DNA of 53,567 nt from Prochlorococcus sp. AG-449-G23 (GCA_003209585.1 QCQJ01000010.1:1-53567), one strand, 5' to 3'. Positions 23,087-32,501 are shown, counted from the stretch's first letter. A program made the numbers and translations. The notes: a model not told the origin generated them from the sequence alone.

Positions 23087-23284
23087 ATGAGTGCAACGAA
23101 GAGAGAAGAAGTATGTTCTCACCTTAGATATATAAGGTTAGAACTTAGAGAAATGCATCAAATGCTCATCAAGGAAGATTTGTTACCAGATATAAATGAA
23201 GCCAAAGAGGTACATGCACAATTAGATGCTTTATTGGATTTATTATCAGAAAAAAGAGTAAAGAAGATAAAGAGCCAATTTTGA
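23087..23284 (+). CDS. 65-aa helical protein, unknown
   Basis: It is almost wholly alpha-helical (VCSHLRYIRLELREMHQMLI, then AKEVHAQLDALLDLLSEKRV) with a clear heptad pattern and no membrane segment. A TATAAT-like box at about 23060-23065 and the ATG at 23087 suggest a nearby promoter. It is convergent with a second small helical gene (23305-23499). No family is known to me. Confidence 0.65.
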   Translation: MSATKREEVCSHLRYIRLELREMHQMLIKEDLLPDINEAKEVHAQLDALLDLLSEKRVKKIKSQF

Positions 23285-23304
23285 AATTTTATCAATTTGG
23301 AAAA

Positions 23305-23499
23305 TTATAGATAATTAGTAGCTGATTCTATTTTTTTGCGATTATCGTGCATTTGTTCTAATTTGTTGTATATTTCTTTAATTTGGTTTTGTATTAGATC
23401 GGTTGAATTTATATTGCTTAGAGCATCCATCGCTGATATGAGGCTTTCCTTGGCTTCTATCAAATGTCTACACTCTTTACTGCCTGCTTCGTATGACAT
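23305..23499 (-). CDS. 64-aa helical protein, unknown
   Basis: This is a charged amphipathic helical protein (ECRHLIEAKESLISAMDALS, then QIKEIYNKLEQMHDNRKKIE). Its gene is convergent with the gene at 23087-23284, with only 20 nt between the stops. The two proteins are similar in size and helix content but not in sequence. Function unknown. Confidence 0.6.
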   Translation of the reverse strand: MSYEAGSKECRHLIEAKESLISAMDALSNINSTDLIQNQIKEIYNKLEQMHDNRKKIESATNYL

Positions 23500-23640
23500 A
23501 GGTTTCTAAAAAAGTTTATTATCACAAATATATAAAAAATTCTTCCGTATTGCTTGATACTCTTATGATATAAAAGCTTATTATTGTTATTTTCAATACA
23601 GAACAGAGCTTAATTTTTACTAATATTTGATAAAAAACTA

Positions 23641-23823
23641 ATGAAAGAAAATTCAAAAGATTATCAATATTGTATTAAAGTAGCTCTAGATAATGCAAAA
23701 AAAAGAATTCATCTTCTAGATAATCCCGATAAAAAATGCGTTCTTGAAGAATATAAGGAGTGGATTAATGATGGTTTAAATAAACACACAGTATTACTAC
23801 TTAGGGAAGATCCTATTATATAA
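23641..23823 (+). CDS. 60-aa protein, unknown
   Basis: This is a soluble helical peptide (YCIKVALDNAKKRIHLLDNP and EEYKEWINDGLNKHTVLLL) with two cysteines. No family. ATG at 23641 after an AT-rich leader. Likely real from the amphipathic pattern, but unassigned. Confidence 0.55.
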   Translation: MKENSKDYQYCIKVALDNAKKRIHLLDNPDKKCVLEEYKEWINDGLNKHTVLLLREDPII

Positions 23824-23842
23824 AAATGAAATTTGAAATATT

Positions 23843-23938
23843 TTAATTCTTTGTATTCGAAGTAACCTTAAATAAAAAATAAAGGCTTAATATAAAAGTA
23901 ATTATTAGAATTAGGGTTAATGAAGAAAAATTATACAT
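23843..23938 (-). CDS. 31-aa single-helix membrane peptide
   Basis: ATG at 23938-23936 to TAA at 23845-23843. Residues 5-24 are one helix (SSLTLILIITFILSLYFLFK), followed by the tail VTSNTKN. It has the same style as the tiny membrane peptides at 1362-1555. It is convergent with the gene ending at 23823. No known family. Confidence 0.45.
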   Translation of the reverse strand: MYNFSSLTLILIITFILSLYFLFKVTSNTKN

Positions 23939-24031
23939 ATTAATATCTTAAGCACTGTTTTAAACATAGCAGTTTTAATTAAATTAACCTTGGATTCATT
24001 TTTCTTTAAAAAGTGAAACTATAAATTTATT

Positions 24032-24124
24032 TAATAATTTTTTTTCCAAAAATATTTTTTTAGCCTTATAGTTTTCTAATTTTTTAAAAATTAAATCAAC
24101 TAAATATACTAATTTTGGAGTCAT
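24032..24124 (-). CDS. Possible 30-aa basic peptide
   Basis: ATG at 24124-24122, 9 nt after the stop of the lipoprotein gene, opens 30 codons with an amphipathic basic pattern (PKLVYLVDLIFKKLENYKAK). The position right behind a gene on the same strand is suggestive, but the length is too short to be sure. Confidence 0.3.
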
Positions 24125-24132
24125 AAAATTAT

Positions 24133-24483
24133 TTATTTTTCTAATAAATAAATTTTCTCTTGACCTATTTTATCTGGCGTTGTTATTTTACACCCTTTAT
24201 CTTTTTCCATATCACAATCTTTTGTAGCAGGAACAGATTTCCAGGTGCAAATTTTTTCCTGCGAATCCTCTTTTAAGATAATCCATCCATCATCTAAGTA
24301 TTCTGAAATTCCATCCTTTTCACAGGAAAACTTTATTTCCATTATGTTTTTTTCTGAATTATTATTCTCATTAATATTTTCTTCCATATTATTTATGGGA
24401 TATTCTTTTTTAATAAATGTCTTACAAGAACTTAAGAAAATTACAATTAAAAATATTTGTGAAATTTGTTTTAACCTTATCAT
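24133..24483 (-). CDS. 116-aa lipoprotein, unknown
   Basis: A type II signal with lipobox LSSC (Cys20, in 'IFLIVIFLSSCKTF') indicates lipidation. A polar Asn/Glu-rich linker (about 30-46) leads to a compact domain with four cysteines (FSCEKDG, KICTWK, KDCDMEK, GCKIT), likely two disulfides. The lipoprotein would sit on a membrane facing the periplasm. No family is recognised. An antisense 81-codon frame over it is a shadow. Confidence 0.7.
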   Translation of the reverse strand: MIRLKQISQIFLIVIFLSSCKTFIKKEYPINNMEENINENNNSEKNIMEIKFSCEKDGISEYLDDGWIILKEDSQEKICTWKSVPATKDCDMEKDKGCKITTPDKIGQEKIYLLEK

Positions 24484-24521
24484 TTTTTAAAATTTTGATG
24501 CTGAGTTATTAAAAGTATAGT

Positions 24522-24698
24522 TTATTTAGATTCTATTAATTTTAGAAGTTGATCCATTTCTTTCATCAATTTTTTTACGTCATCTGGCTGCGGTAATTTC
24601 AATTCTTCTGTAACTTCTAAATGCATTTTTTTTAAATTTTGCCTTAAATCTTTCAAATGCATTTTTACGTTTTCCTTCTTTTGATTTATATCAGCCAT
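24522..24698 (-). CDS. 58-aa helical protein, unknown
   Basis: ATG at 24698-24696 to TAA at 24524-24522. The peptide is charged and fully helical (KKENVKMHLKDLRQNLKKMH, then DDVKKLMKEMDQLLKLIESK) with heptad spacing, probably a small coiled coil. It is 38 nt upstream of the lipoprotein gene on the same strand. No family. Confidence 0.6.
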   Translation of the reverse strand: MADINQKKENVKMHLKDLRQNLKKMHLEVTEELKLPQPDDVKKLMKEMDQLLKLIESK

Positions 24699-24788
24699 AG
24701 GATTGAATTTTAAACTTAATTAAACTTAAAATTATCATTATAATATTAGGATGGTTATTACAAAAGAATAACCAAAAAATTAATTTCT

Positions 24789-25217
24789 TTAATTTTTTAT
24801 TTCATAGATTTCCTGACCTCCATAACAAAAATTTGTAGACAACATTTTTAGCTCCCTTTTGCTAATACCTGTTGTATTTTTATTTTTAAGAATATAATTT
24901 TTTGCAATAATTTCACAATCTAATTTGTTTTTTGCATATTTAATAACTGGGAAAAAATAAGCCAATATAGCAATAACAAACAAAAATTTTATTAATGATT
25001 TTCTATCATTTTTAAATAGATCTTTAGCTTTTTTTTTGGTTTTTAATATTTTTATAAGTAATTTATCTGGTAATCCTATTTGAACAAATAGCAACTCTAC
25101 CCACCATGGAAGATCTTTATCTTTCCTTTTCTTTGATTTTTCAGAAGTATTCATTGTCTTAGCTTCATGATTTTGGTTCCAAACCTCTTTTGGATTACTT
25201 TTTTCTTCTTTACTCAT
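24789..25217 (-). CDS. 142-aa membrane protein, unknown
   Basis: A polar N-terminal 35 residues precede an amphipathic stretch 'LPWWVELLFVQIGLPDKLLI' (36-55). A basic segment follows, then one transmembrane helix (about 85-101, FLFVIAILAYFFPVIKYA) and a C-terminal domain with two cysteines (LDCEII, NFCYGG). It resembles a picocyanobacterial conserved protein of unknown role; I do not recognise a domain. Confidence 0.65.
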   Translation of the reverse strand: MSKEEKSNPKEVWNQNHEAKTMNTSEKSKKRKDKDLPWWVELLFVQIGLPDKLLIKILKTKKKAKDLFKNDRKSLIKFLFVIAILAYFFPVIKYAKNKLDCEIIAKNYILKNKNTTGISKRELKMLSTNFCYGGQEIYEIKN

Positions 25218-25344
25218 ATCATCGAATAATTTATTTGGAATGTAGAGTTTTTATTTTGGTTTAGACACTATATTTTCATTTTATAAGTTTTAATTTAATT
25301 TATCTATGAATTTTAGTATTCTTAAATTGTATTTCAAAATTTAT

Positions 25345-25611
25345 ATGGCAAAAAGAAGGAAGTTAAATAAAGATTTCGAGAGGAAAATATATTCTTCAAA
25401 AAAAAATGTAGAATTAGTCTTGGCTAAAATCTACGATATTGATGATGAAGATATACAAAAAGAATACATGACTTCGTTTAATGGAGTTGTTAACTTATAC
25501 GATGAATTAAAAAAAGATTATGAACAAAAAGGATTTAATGATAATTCAGAGGAACTTCTCACAAAATATAAAAATGCTTTTGATCTGTTTGAATCAGAAT
25601 TTGAAATTTAA
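25345..25611 (+). CDS. 88-aa protein, unknown
   Basis: The frame opens at 25306, but ATG at 25345 (MAKRRKLNKDFER) is the better start, since the upstream 13 residues are hydrophobic and unlike the rest. The protein is charged and helical (KKNVELVLAKIYDIDDEDIQ; ELLTKYKNAFDLFESEFEI). No family is recognised. It is convergent with the small secreted protein gene at 25625. Confidence 0.6.
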   Translation: MAKRRKLNKDFERKIYSSKKNVELVLAKIYDIDDEDIQKEYMTSFNGVVNLYDELKKDYEQKGFNDNSEELLTKYKNAFDLFESEFEI

Positions 25612-25624
25612 TTTTTGTTTTTAA

Positions 25625-25831
25625 TTACCTTTTATAGGGTATTACAGGTATTTCAATTAGTTTTCCTTTTTTAAGATTAGCCCTTTTCTCTTGTAAATTT
25701 TTTATACATATGGATTTAATTCGCTCTTTCATGCAAATATTTCTTATTTGGTAGTCACTAAGTGAGAATGCCTTATCACTAAATGAGAACAAAGAAAGTA
25801 AAAACAAAGATAAATTTAATGCTGATTTCAT
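25625..25831 (-). CDS. 68-aa secreted peptide, unknown
   Basis: Residues 1-23 form a signal peptide (MKSALNLSLFLLSLFSFSDK then AFS). The mature part is about 45 residues, basic, with two cysteines ('RNICMKERIKSICIKNLQ') spaced for one disulfide. A small periplasmic peptide; no family known. Confidence 0.6.
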   Translation of the reverse strand: MKSALNLSLFLLSLFSFSDKAFSLSDYQIRNICMKERIKSICIKNLQEKRANLKKGKLIEIPVIPYKR

Positions 25832-25882
25832 TGAATATCTGCTGATTTAATTTTTTATTCTCTTTTATTAAATTATAAAAAA

Positions 25883-26158
25883 CTATCTATTTAATGTATT
25901 TATAATTTTTGTTAATTCATCTTTACTTAAGTCTGTTGAAATAAAAACTTCTTGGGCTGTTTTACCCTTTCTAGCTATTGCTTTATATCCGTTTATAGTT
26001 TTCACTGACAATCTAATTATAAATTTAGAAGATTTTCCCCTTACTCTTGATATGGCAGCTGGAGTTATTGTCTTTATATTTATATTTAGGGCTAACTTTT
26101 GAAGTACTGGAATTAGACCTTCTAGATTTGTACTATGATTTAAAACTACCCTTCCCAA
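25883..26158 (-). CDS. DUF2103 family protein
   Basis: The pattern GRVVLNHSTNLEGLIPVLQK at the N-terminus, 'ITPAAISRVRGKS' and 'YKAIARKGKTAQEVFISTDL' is that of DUF2103, a small cyanobacterial and archaeal family annotated as predicted metal-binding. His8 near the start is the likely conserved ligand. 91 aa, close to the family length. Function not established. It precedes petN on the other strand. Confidence 0.85.
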   Translation of the reverse strand: MGRVVLNHSTNLEGLIPVLQKLALNINIKTITPAAISRVRGKSSKFIIRLSVKTINGYKAIARKGKTAQEVFISTDLSKDELTKIINTLNR

Positions 26159-26274
26159 TTTAGTTTTTTGTTAATTATATTTAAAAATTTTTGTTTCTGA
26201 GAAATTAATTTTCGCTTTGAAAAGATTAAAAAATTTTCAAGTTCTGTTATATTTATGAAAATGATTCAATTCTA

Positions 26275-26376
26275 ATGATCTTTCAAATAGGTTGGGCTGC
26301 ATTAGCTGCAATTTTTACTTTTTCAATTGCCATGGTTGTATGGGGAAGAAATGGAGACGGTTCCATTGATATATGA
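26275..26376 (+). CDS. petN: Cytochrome b6f complex subunit PetN
   Basis: The 33-residue sequence [20 protein letters not shown] with the ending [13 protein letters not shown] is PetN (Ycf6), the smallest single-helix subunit of cytochrome b6f in the thylakoid membrane, needed for complex stability. Length and ending are canonical. Its TGA overlaps the ATG of a 46-codon gene (ATGA at 26373-26376), so another small membrane protein is translationally coupled to it. Confidence 0.97.
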
Positions 26377-26513
26377 TTTCATTTTTAACTTATGATGTCT
26401 ATTTAAATAAATTTCTTATTATTACGTCGTTCGTTTTACTAGTGTTTATAACATTCGCTGTAATTTACATATCCTATGTCTCCTGGAAGGATAAAAAAAG
26501 ATTAAAAAAATAG
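26373..26513 (+). CDS. 46-aa membrane peptide coupled to petN
   Basis: The ATG overlaps the petN stop. The peptide has an aromatic N-terminus ([14 protein letters not shown]), one helix (residues about 15-36, [20 protein letters not shown]), then a basic tail (WKDKKRLKK). Coupling to petN suggests a role near the b6f complex, but this is inference. I do not recognise it as PetL, PetM or PetG. It is convergent with psb29, 18 nt away. Confidence 0.65.
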
Positions 26514-26531
26514 ATATTATTATTTCTGTTC

Positions 26532-27173
26532 TTATTTCTTATCCTTTATTCTTAGTTCTTCAATTAATTCTTTTGCCTGTTCCATTTTTGATAGGCTACT
26601 TTTGTAAATTCCAATATCTTTTTCTGCCTTATTAACGGGTAAACTTAACTTCTCAAAAATATCAGAAATTACCTTATTAGTCTCTGATTCATTATTTTCT
26701 TTGAGATCTTGGGAGTTTGAAATTAATATATATATCCCTAAGTTCAAAATCCTTGAAGGATAAAGTTTAGAATTGCTTTTTTCTTTTAATAATTTCAAAA
26801 TATCTTTAGATGTTTTATTCTGAAATTCCTTTTGTGATTTTTGAGATATGTCATTAATTTCCTTCGCTTCAAAATTTGTAGAACGGCATAAAGATGCAAA
26901 TAGAAGATCCAAATGTTTCTCAGGCTTGTATCCTTGCATTAATTCTTTGAATGTTTCAGTAAGACCAACACAAAAGATATAATCTTGCGTAAATGCATTT
27001 TGGTGATTGAGAAGATTTAGTTCGACAAGCATTTCATCAACTATTCTTTTATATAAACCTGGAATAACGTAAGGGAATTGTTCATGAAATAACTTTTTGC
27101 TATCTGAAACAGTCAATTTTTCTTTCAATTTTTTATATGTAAACCTTAATAAGGTTAGCGTATGTTGACTCAA
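26532..27173 (-). CDS. psb29: Photosystem II biogenesis protein Psb29/Thf1
   Basis: The 213-aa protein has the Psb29/Thf1 signature: '[20 protein letters not shown]', '[14 protein letters not shown]', 'FCVGLTETF' and '[18 protein letters not shown]'. It is all helical with a C-terminal coiled coil ([18 protein letters not shown]). In cyanobacteria the protein associates with PSII repair and stabilises FtsH complexes; both ftsH and clpP are its neighbours here. The start is TTG at 27173. It is divergent from clpP, with 35 nt between the starts. Confidence 0.9.
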   Translation of the reverse strand: MSQHTLTLLRFTYKKLKEKLTVSDSKKLFHEQFPYVIPGLYKRIVDEMLVELNLLNHQNAFTQDYIFCVGLTETFKELMQGYKPEKHLDLLFASLCRSTNFEAKEINDISQKSQKEFQNKTSKDILKLLKEKSNSKLYPSRILNLGIYILISNSQDLKENNESETNKVISDIFEKLSLPVNKAEKDIGIYKSSLSKMEQAKELIEELRIKDKK

Positions 27174-27208
27174 TATCGTTAATATCTAATAAACAGATAA
27201 ATATTATT

Positions 27209-27796
27209 ATGATCCCTTTAGTTTTAGAAGAATCTGGCGGTAGTGAAAGAGTCTTTGATATTTATTCGAGACTATTAAGAGAGAGAATAATCTTTTTGGG
27301 AGAACAAGTTACTAGTGAAACTGCTAATAGAATTGTCGCTCAATTACTGTTCCTCGAGGCAGAGGATCCAGAAAAAGACATTTATATGTACATAAATTCA
27401 CCTGGCGGATCCGTATATGACGGATTGGGTATCTTTGACACAATGCAACATGTAAAGCCTGACATTCATACAGTTTGTGTTGGATTAGCAGCTAGTATGG
27501 GTGCATTTTTGCTTGCGGCGGGTACTAAAGGTAAAAGAAGCAGCCTTAGACATTCAAGAATAATGATTCATCAACCACTTGGAGGTGCTAGAGGGCAAGC
27601 CAGTGACATAAGAATTCAAGCAGATGAAATTTTGTTCTTAAAAGAGCGACTTAATACTGAATTATCAGAAAGAACTGGAAAGGATTATGACACTATCAAA
27701 GAAGATACTGATAGAGATTTTTATATGTCCCCAAACGAAGCTGTTGAGTACGGTTTAATTGATCTGGTGTTAGATAAGAAACCAGTAAAAGTTTAG
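27209..27796 (+). CDS. clpP: ATP-dependent Clp protease proteolytic subunit
   Basis: The 195-aa serine protease has the full catalytic triad: Ser96 in GLAASMGAF, His121 in 'MIHQP' and Asp170 in '[11 protein letters not shown]'. It forms a heptameric ring with ClpC/ClpX chaperones in the cytosol. Cyanobacteria carry several clpP paralogues plus the inactive clpR; this one is a true ClpP by its triad. The start ATG (MIPLVLEES) is typical. Its TAG overlaps the ftsH stop on the other strand. Confidence 0.96.
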   Translation: MIPLVLEESGGSERVFDIYSRLLRERIIFLGEQVTSETANRIVAQLLFLEAEDPEKDIYMYINSPGGSVYDGLGIFDTMQHVKPDIHTVCVGLAASMGAFLLAAGTKGKRSSLRHSRIMIHQPLGGARGQASDIRIQADEILFLKERLNTELSERTGKDYDTIKEDTDRDFYMSPNEAVEYGLIDLVLDKKPVKV

Positions 27797-29706
27797 CTTA
27801 ATAATTGAGGTGTTCTCTCTTTCTCAGGAATTTTGGTGAATTTTGAAAGAATACCTACAAATTCATCACCATCTAATGTTTCTTTTTCGATTAATAGGTC
27901 AACTATCTTATCCATAGCTTCTCTATTTTTGCTTACTATATCGTAGGTTTCTTTATAACATTCCTTTACCATTACTCTTACGCTTTCATCAATTTGTTTA
28001 GAGATTGAGTCAGAAACTTCACTTCTAGTCATTAAATCTCTACCAACAAATACTTCTTGATTACCACTTTCTAAAGCTATCGGACCTAAATTACTCATTC
28101 CAAATCTAGTAACCATTTGGCGGGCCATTGAAGCAACTTGTTGGAAATCACCTCCCGCTCCTGTTGTAATCTCACCTTCTCCAAAAACTACATCTTCAGC
28201 AGCTCTTCCTCCTAAAGCACCCATTATCCTCGCTTTTAATTGCGCTCTGCTTACAAGAGTTTGTTCATCGTCTGGGGTAAACCAAGTAAGTCCTTTGGCT
28301 TGACCTCTTGGAATGACGGTCACTTTTTGAACAGGATCATGGGCTTTAACAAGAGAACCTATGAGAGCATGGCCTACTTCATGATAAGCAATTAATCTCT
28401 TACTTCTACCATCTGTTAATGGAGAGCCTTCCATTCCTGCAACAATCCTATCTACAGAGTCATCAATTTCTGAGATACTTATAGAGTCTTTTCTCCTCCT
28501 GGCGGTTAATATAGCAGCCTCATTTAATAAATTTGCTAAATCTGCTCCAGTAAACCCTGGTGTTCTTCTCGCAATGCTTTCAAGTGTTAAATCCTTTTGA
28601 AGTTTCTTATTCCTAGCATGAACTTCCAATATTGATAGTCTGCCCTTGATATCAGGTGCATCTACAGTTACCTGTCTATCAAATCTGCCTGGTCTCATTA
28701 GCGCTGAGTCTAAAACATCGGGCCTGTTGGTTGCTGCAATTATTATTATGCCACTATTACCTTCGAAGCCATCCATTTCAGTAAGTAATTGATTGAGAGT
28801 TTGTTCTCTCTCATCATTACCTCCTCCAATACCTGCACCTCTTTGCCTTCCGACAGCATCGATTTCATCAATAAAAATTAAACAAGGACTATTCTCTTTA
28901 GCTCTTTTAAAAAGGTCTCTAACTCTACTAGCGCCAACACCAACAAACATTTCAACAAATTCAGAACCTGATAATGAAAAGAATGGCACACCAGCTTCAC
29001 CTGCAATTGCTTTAGCTAAAAGGGTTTTACCAGTACCAGGAGGCCCTACCAATAAAACACCTTTAGGAATTCTTGCCCCAACAGAAGTAAATTTTTCTGG
29101 TTTTTTCAGAAAAGTGACAACTTCTTGCAAATCCTGTTTAGCTTCATTAACGCCTGCAACATCATCGAATACAACTCCTGTTTCAGCTTCCATTGCAAAT
29201 CTTGCTTTAGATTTCCCAAATTGCATTGCTTGGCCAGGGCCTCCTGGCATACCATTAGATCTTCTTGCTAATAAAATCAAACCTCCAATCAGAATAGCTG
29301 GGAAGAGTAAATTCCCTAAAATTCCTAATGCAGGTGGGGCTGTTTTAACAGGGTGTACATCAAAACTAATTCCCTCATTTTTTAAGATATTTATGAGTTC
29401 TGGTGTTAATCCTGGAAGATCTACTCGCAATCTTTGAACTTTATTATCCAAATCAGAATCGACTGTTTCTATAACTGCATTTCTACCGCCTTCAAAAATA
29501 TCAACTGATGTAACCCTTCCTGAATTAATGTAATCTAAAAATCTACCGTAACTAACTCTTGCTACTGCAGAATTCCTTGGTGCAACAGTTGTCCCATTAG
29601 ATTTAAGTGAATCAACATTACTAGAAGATAGAAATTGGTAGGATAGCGCGATTACTAAAAGTATAGGTAAAGCCCATAAAATTAATGTTTTGAATTTCTG
29701 ATTCAT
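27793..29706 (-). CDS. ftsH: ATP-dependent zinc metalloprotease FtsH
   Basis: The 637-aa membrane protease has helix 1 at residues about 8-25, a periplasmic/lumenal domain, helix 2 at about 129-147, then the AAA+ domain: Walker A GPPGTGKT (221-228), Walker B DEID (280-283) and the second region of homology around 327-345. The M41 protease zinc motif HEVGH is at 442-446. In cyanobacteria the FtsH2/FtsH3 type degrades damaged D1 in PSII repair. The pore motif 'MFVGVGA' is intact. Which paralogue this is cannot be settled by eye. The next gene downstream is the convergent clpP. Confidence 0.97.
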   Translation of the reverse strand: MNQKFKTLILWALPILLVIALSYQFLSSSNVDSLKSNGTTVAPRNSAVARVSYGRFLDYINSGRVTSVDIFEGGRNAVIETVDSDLDNKVQRLRVDLPGLTPELINILKNEGISFDVHPVKTAPPALGILGNLLFPAILIGGLILLARRSNGMPGGPGQAMQFGKSKARFAMEAETGVVFDDVAGVNEAKQDLQEVVTFLKKPEKFTSVGARIPKGVLLVGPPGTGKTLLAKAIAGEAGVPFFSLSGSEFVEMFVGVGASRVRDLFKRAKENSPCLIFIDEIDAVGRQRGAGIGGGNDEREQTLNQLLTEMDGFEGNSGIIIIAATNRPDVLDSALMRPGRFDRQVTVDAPDIKGRLSILEVHARNKKLQKDLTLESIARRTPGFTGADLANLLNEAAILTARRRKDSISISEIDDSVDRIVAGMEGSPLTDGRSKRLIAYHEVGHALIGSLVKAHDPVQKVTVIPRGQAKGLTWFTPDDEQTLVSRAQLKARIMGALGGRAAEDVVFGEGEITTGAGGDFQQVASMARQMVTRFGMSNLGPIALESGNQEVFVGRDLMTRSEVSDSISKQIDESVRVMVKECYKETYDIVSKNREAMDKIVDLLIEKETLDGDEFVGILSKFTKIPEKERTPQLLS

Positions 29707-29813
29707 TAATTTGTAGAATATTAATTCTAAGATTCTAGAATGAATGAGTGCATTTCGTTGATATTTTCTCTAACTTTATGCTTATATTACTCTTAAATGT
29801 ATTGGATTTTTTG

Positions 29814-30023
29814 ATGAAATTTGAGATCAAAGATAAGGTTAAGTTGATTACACCAGTTTCCTACTTAAAGACTTCAGATAATATGCCGATGTTAAGACCA
29901 CCTGATCTAGTAGCAATTGATGAGATCGGAGAAATCTTATCAATTAAATCTCCAGATACTGTTGAAGTAAAGTTTAGAAGAGGTTCGTTTTTAATCGATG
30001 TTGATAAGATTGAGAAAATCTAA
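29814..30023 (+). CDS. sipA: SipA-like protein (DUF3148)
   Basis: KVKLITPVSYLKTSDNMPML then RPPDLV and 'VEVKFRRGSFLIDVDKIE' match the DUF3148 family. This includes SipA, the NblS (Hik33)-interacting protein of cyanobacteria that modulates stress signalling. The fold is a small SH3-like barrel. The frame opens with GTG at 29748, but ATG at 29814 (MKFEIKDKVKL) gives 69 aa, the usual size, and drops an ill-fitting hydrophobic stretch. It is divergent from ftsH. The sensor kinase itself is not in the window. Confidence 0.75.
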   Translation: MKFEIKDKVKLITPVSYLKTSDNMPMLRPPDLVAIDEIGEILSIKSPDTVEVKFRRGSFLIDVDKIEKI

Positions 30024-30024
30024 C

Positions 30025-31242
30025 TTAAAAGTTTTTCTTCCACCTTGTAGAAATTTCTAAACATATTTTCTCATTGCCAGAAATACTCAAAAAAGGTCTC
30101 GAAAGATATTTTTTAATTAATTTAAAAATATCTATGGAAGATATTTTGTCTATTTTTGAATTTAATTCGAGCTCAGAAATTGGTTTTATACCATAACTTA
30201 TTAATTGTATCTTTTGCTGTAATATTTCATCTAGTGATTGATTTCCCAGTAGAAAAGAACCTTTTAGTTTTTCTTTAGCTAAAAATATATCAGCATCAGT
30301 CAATGGATTGAAAAGTAAATTTTCCCAAAGTGAGGATAAAAGTTCAAAAGCAAAAAGGGCTTTCTTATTGGATACTGATAAATAAATTAAAAATGGTGCA
30401 TTACCTCTCCTTATAGGATAATAAACACCTAAATCGTAAGTAATTCCATGCTTTTCTCTAAAAAGTTTAAATAAAGCAGCGCTCATTCCATAAGATAAAT
30501 ATGACTCCAAAACCTTAAGAGGAAAATATTCATTACTTCTACGCGAGCAGGTTTGGTCCCCCATCATTATTATTGTTTGATTTGAGTCATTATTAGAGTA
30601 ATCAAATCTATTCGTAGCACTTAATTTATGATTTACACTTACTGATTCTTCTTTTAGGATTTCTTTTTCTAACATTTCAAAATTTTCTCCATTTATTTCT
30701 GGATTATTTGAAATTAAATACTTTTCTCTACTTTTGAAATTTTTAAACTCATCCAAAACATTTTTATGGCTAATTGTTGAGACATCATTTGCATTGCCAA
30801 TTGTATTAAAAGCATAAGGGTGGTTTGAATAAACAATTCTTTTCCATTTTTCAAAACAAATATTAAATGGATTTTCTTTTTCTTTTTTTATAGAATTAAT
30901 AGAGGATTTTTTTACTTTTTTGAATTCATTTTCCAATAAATTTGGTTTGTTAATTATTAAATCTAATAATGGGAATAATTTACTGAAATATTCATTAAGA
31001 GATTTAATGCTTATCAAAATTCCATCTTCAAATGCTTCTTGATTTAATTCTGCTCCATAGGATTCTAAATAATCAGAAAGAACGAAGTTATCAAAACCTT
31101 CACATCCTCTGGTAAGTAATGAACAAAGAATTTTGTTTATACCTTTTTTGCCAACACTATCCATATCACTGCCCCCTTTAATCCAAATTGAAGCAGTTGA
31201 AAAATTTCTTTTTTGATGATTTAAAAAATACTTTTTTAACAT
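30025..31242 (-). CDS. M16-family peptidase partner, lacking zinc motif
   Basis: The 405-aa insulinase/processing-peptidase-like protein has no HxxEH: the equivalent region reads 'GINKILCSLLTRGCEG'. The substrate-binding elements are present near the C-terminal half ('KHGITYDLGVYYPIRRG'). Such inactive subunits pair with an active one to form the proteolytic chamber. The active partner is the gene directly upstream (31236-32501), which it overlaps by 7 nt. Location cytoplasmic or periplasmic cannot be decided; no signal peptide is seen. Confidence 0.88.
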   Translation of the reverse strand: MLKKYFLNHQKRNFSTASIWIKGGSDMDSVGKKGINKILCSLLTRGCEGFDNFVLSDYLESYGAELNQEAFEDGILISIKSLNEYFSKLFPLLDLIINKPNLLENEFKKVKKSSINSIKKEKENPFNICFEKWKRIVYSNHPYAFNTIGNANDVSTISHKNVLDEFKNFKSREKYLISNNPEINGENFEMLEKEILKEESVSVNHKLSATNRFDYSNNDSNQTIIMMGDQTCSRRSNEYFPLKVLESYLSYGMSAALFKLFREKHGITYDLGVYYPIRRGNAPFLIYLSVSNKKALFAFELLSSLWENLLFNPLTDADIFLAKEKLKGSFLLGNQSLDEILQQKIQLISYGIKPISELELNSKIDKISSIDIFKLIKKYLSRPFLSISGNEKICLEISTRWKKNF

Positions 31243-32501
31243 TTACTAGGGGACGCAATTAAGGTGAATTTTTCTCCACGGATATATTCTGTGATCTCTT
31301 TGAAATTATCCAAATCATTCCAATAACTTAAATGACTTTCTAAATTATTGATTGAAGATTTTCTACCCCAAAGAAGTTCATTTCCAAAAAATGAAGAAAG
31401 TTGTGTAGATGTCTCTAAATTAAAGATATAGTTACTTTTCACAATATTTACTGCTTTTTTTATTTCATCCAAAGTCAAGGCTTTACAATTTGAGGTCTCA
31501 TCTATTGTTTTATTAATTTTCTTTTCTACTAAATCAATATCTTTGTACTCACAACTTGCTTCTATTATAAATAATCCGCCTAATTCTCCAGCATTTACAT
31601 CTACATATACCGATTCGACAATATTACTATCTTCTTTTAAAATTTTTACTAATCTGCTGTTTCTTCCTACAGAAAGTATTGATGCTAATATCTCTAGTCC
31701 AATAATATTTTTTTGATCATTGAGGTTTGGAATAAACCAAGCCATAAAAATTCTTGAAAACTCTAAATTATCAAAATTAATTAATTCTCTACCATTCCTA
31801 ATCTTTAAAGGAGGTTTATTTTTTAGATTTATTAAATTTGGATTTTTATAGATTGGATTTTTATTTATTCCAGATAGATCACTTTTTTCAAAAATTTCAT
31901 AAATTTCTTCGGAGAGATTCCCAGCAATGGCAATACAAATTTTTTCGTAAGTGTAATGTTTGCGATGAAATTTCTCAAGGTCATTTACCCCTAAGTTTTT
32001 AATACTATTTTCATTTCCTAGAATAGGATTGGAATAATTAGGACTAAGCCAAACCCTTTTCAAAAAATAATTAAATAATTTTTCTTCGGGCTGATCATTT
32101 TGTTGTTTTATTTCATCAATAACCACCCCTTTTTCTTTTATAAATTCATCAGGATTAAAATTTGGAGCAACGACAATATTTGTCAAAAGAGCAAGTGATT
32201 CTCTAAAGTTATTTGGTGGAACTAGGACATGGTAATGTACATCATCATAACCTGTTGAAGCGTTACTTAATCCGCCCAGGGATTCAATTTTATGATCAAA
32301 CTCACCAGGCATTATTTTGTTAGATCCTTTAAAAATCATATGTTCTAGAAAATGAGCAGTGCCGTTTTTATCAACATCCTCAAATGAAGAACCTGCTTTG
32401 CACCAAATATCAATGCTTATAAGCGGCAATTCTTTATTATCCACAAACACACATCTAGTTTTGCTTGAATGGGTGTAGTAATTAATCTCTCCTACATTCA
32501 T
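31236..32501 (-). CDS. Zinc-dependent M16-family peptidase
   Basis: The 421-aa inverzincin has HFLEH at residues 50-54 (zinc ligands His50, His54; catalytic Glu53) and the third ligand Glu130 in 'GVVIDEIKQQ', 76 residues downstream as expected. 'GGLSNASTGYDDVHYHV' is the conserved strand. It probably degrades peptides together with the inactive subunit encoded next (7-nt overlap). Start ATG (MNVGEINYYTHS). It is divergent from pcyA, 41 nt apart. Confidence 0.93.
   Translation of the reverse strand: MNVGEINYYTHSSKTRCVFVDNKELPLISIDIWCKAGSSFEDVDKNGTAHFLEHMIFKGSNKIMPGEFDHKIESLGGLSNASTGYDDVHYHVLVPPNNFRESLALLTNIVVAPNFNPDEFIKEKGVVIDEIKQQNDQPEEKLFNYFLKRVWLSPNYSNPILGNENSIKNLGVNDLEKFHRKHYTYEKICIAIAGNLSEEIYEIFEKSDLSGINKNPIYKNPNLINLKNKPPLKIRNGRELINFDNLEFSRIFMAWFIPNLNDQKNIIGLEILASILSVGRNSRLVKILKEDSNIVESVYVDVNAGELGGLFIIEASCEYKDIDLVEKKINKTIDETSNCKALTLDEIKKAVNIVKSNYIFNLETSTQLSSFFGNELLWGRKSSINNLESHLSYWNDLDNFKEITEYIRGEKFTLIASPSKC

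Noticed and set aside
24245..24490. 81-codon plus-strand frame over the lipoprotein gene
   Set aside because: The minus frame has a clear lipobox and cysteine pattern, so the plus frame is a shadow.
28793..29437. 214-codon plus-strand frame inside ftsH
   Set aside because: It is antisense to a perfectly conserved FtsH AAA+ domain; Pro/Ser/Leu-rich shadow sequence.
29748..29813. 22-residue upstream extension of the SipA-like frame
   Set aside because: It is hydrophobic and unlike the family; ATG at 29814 gives the normal length.
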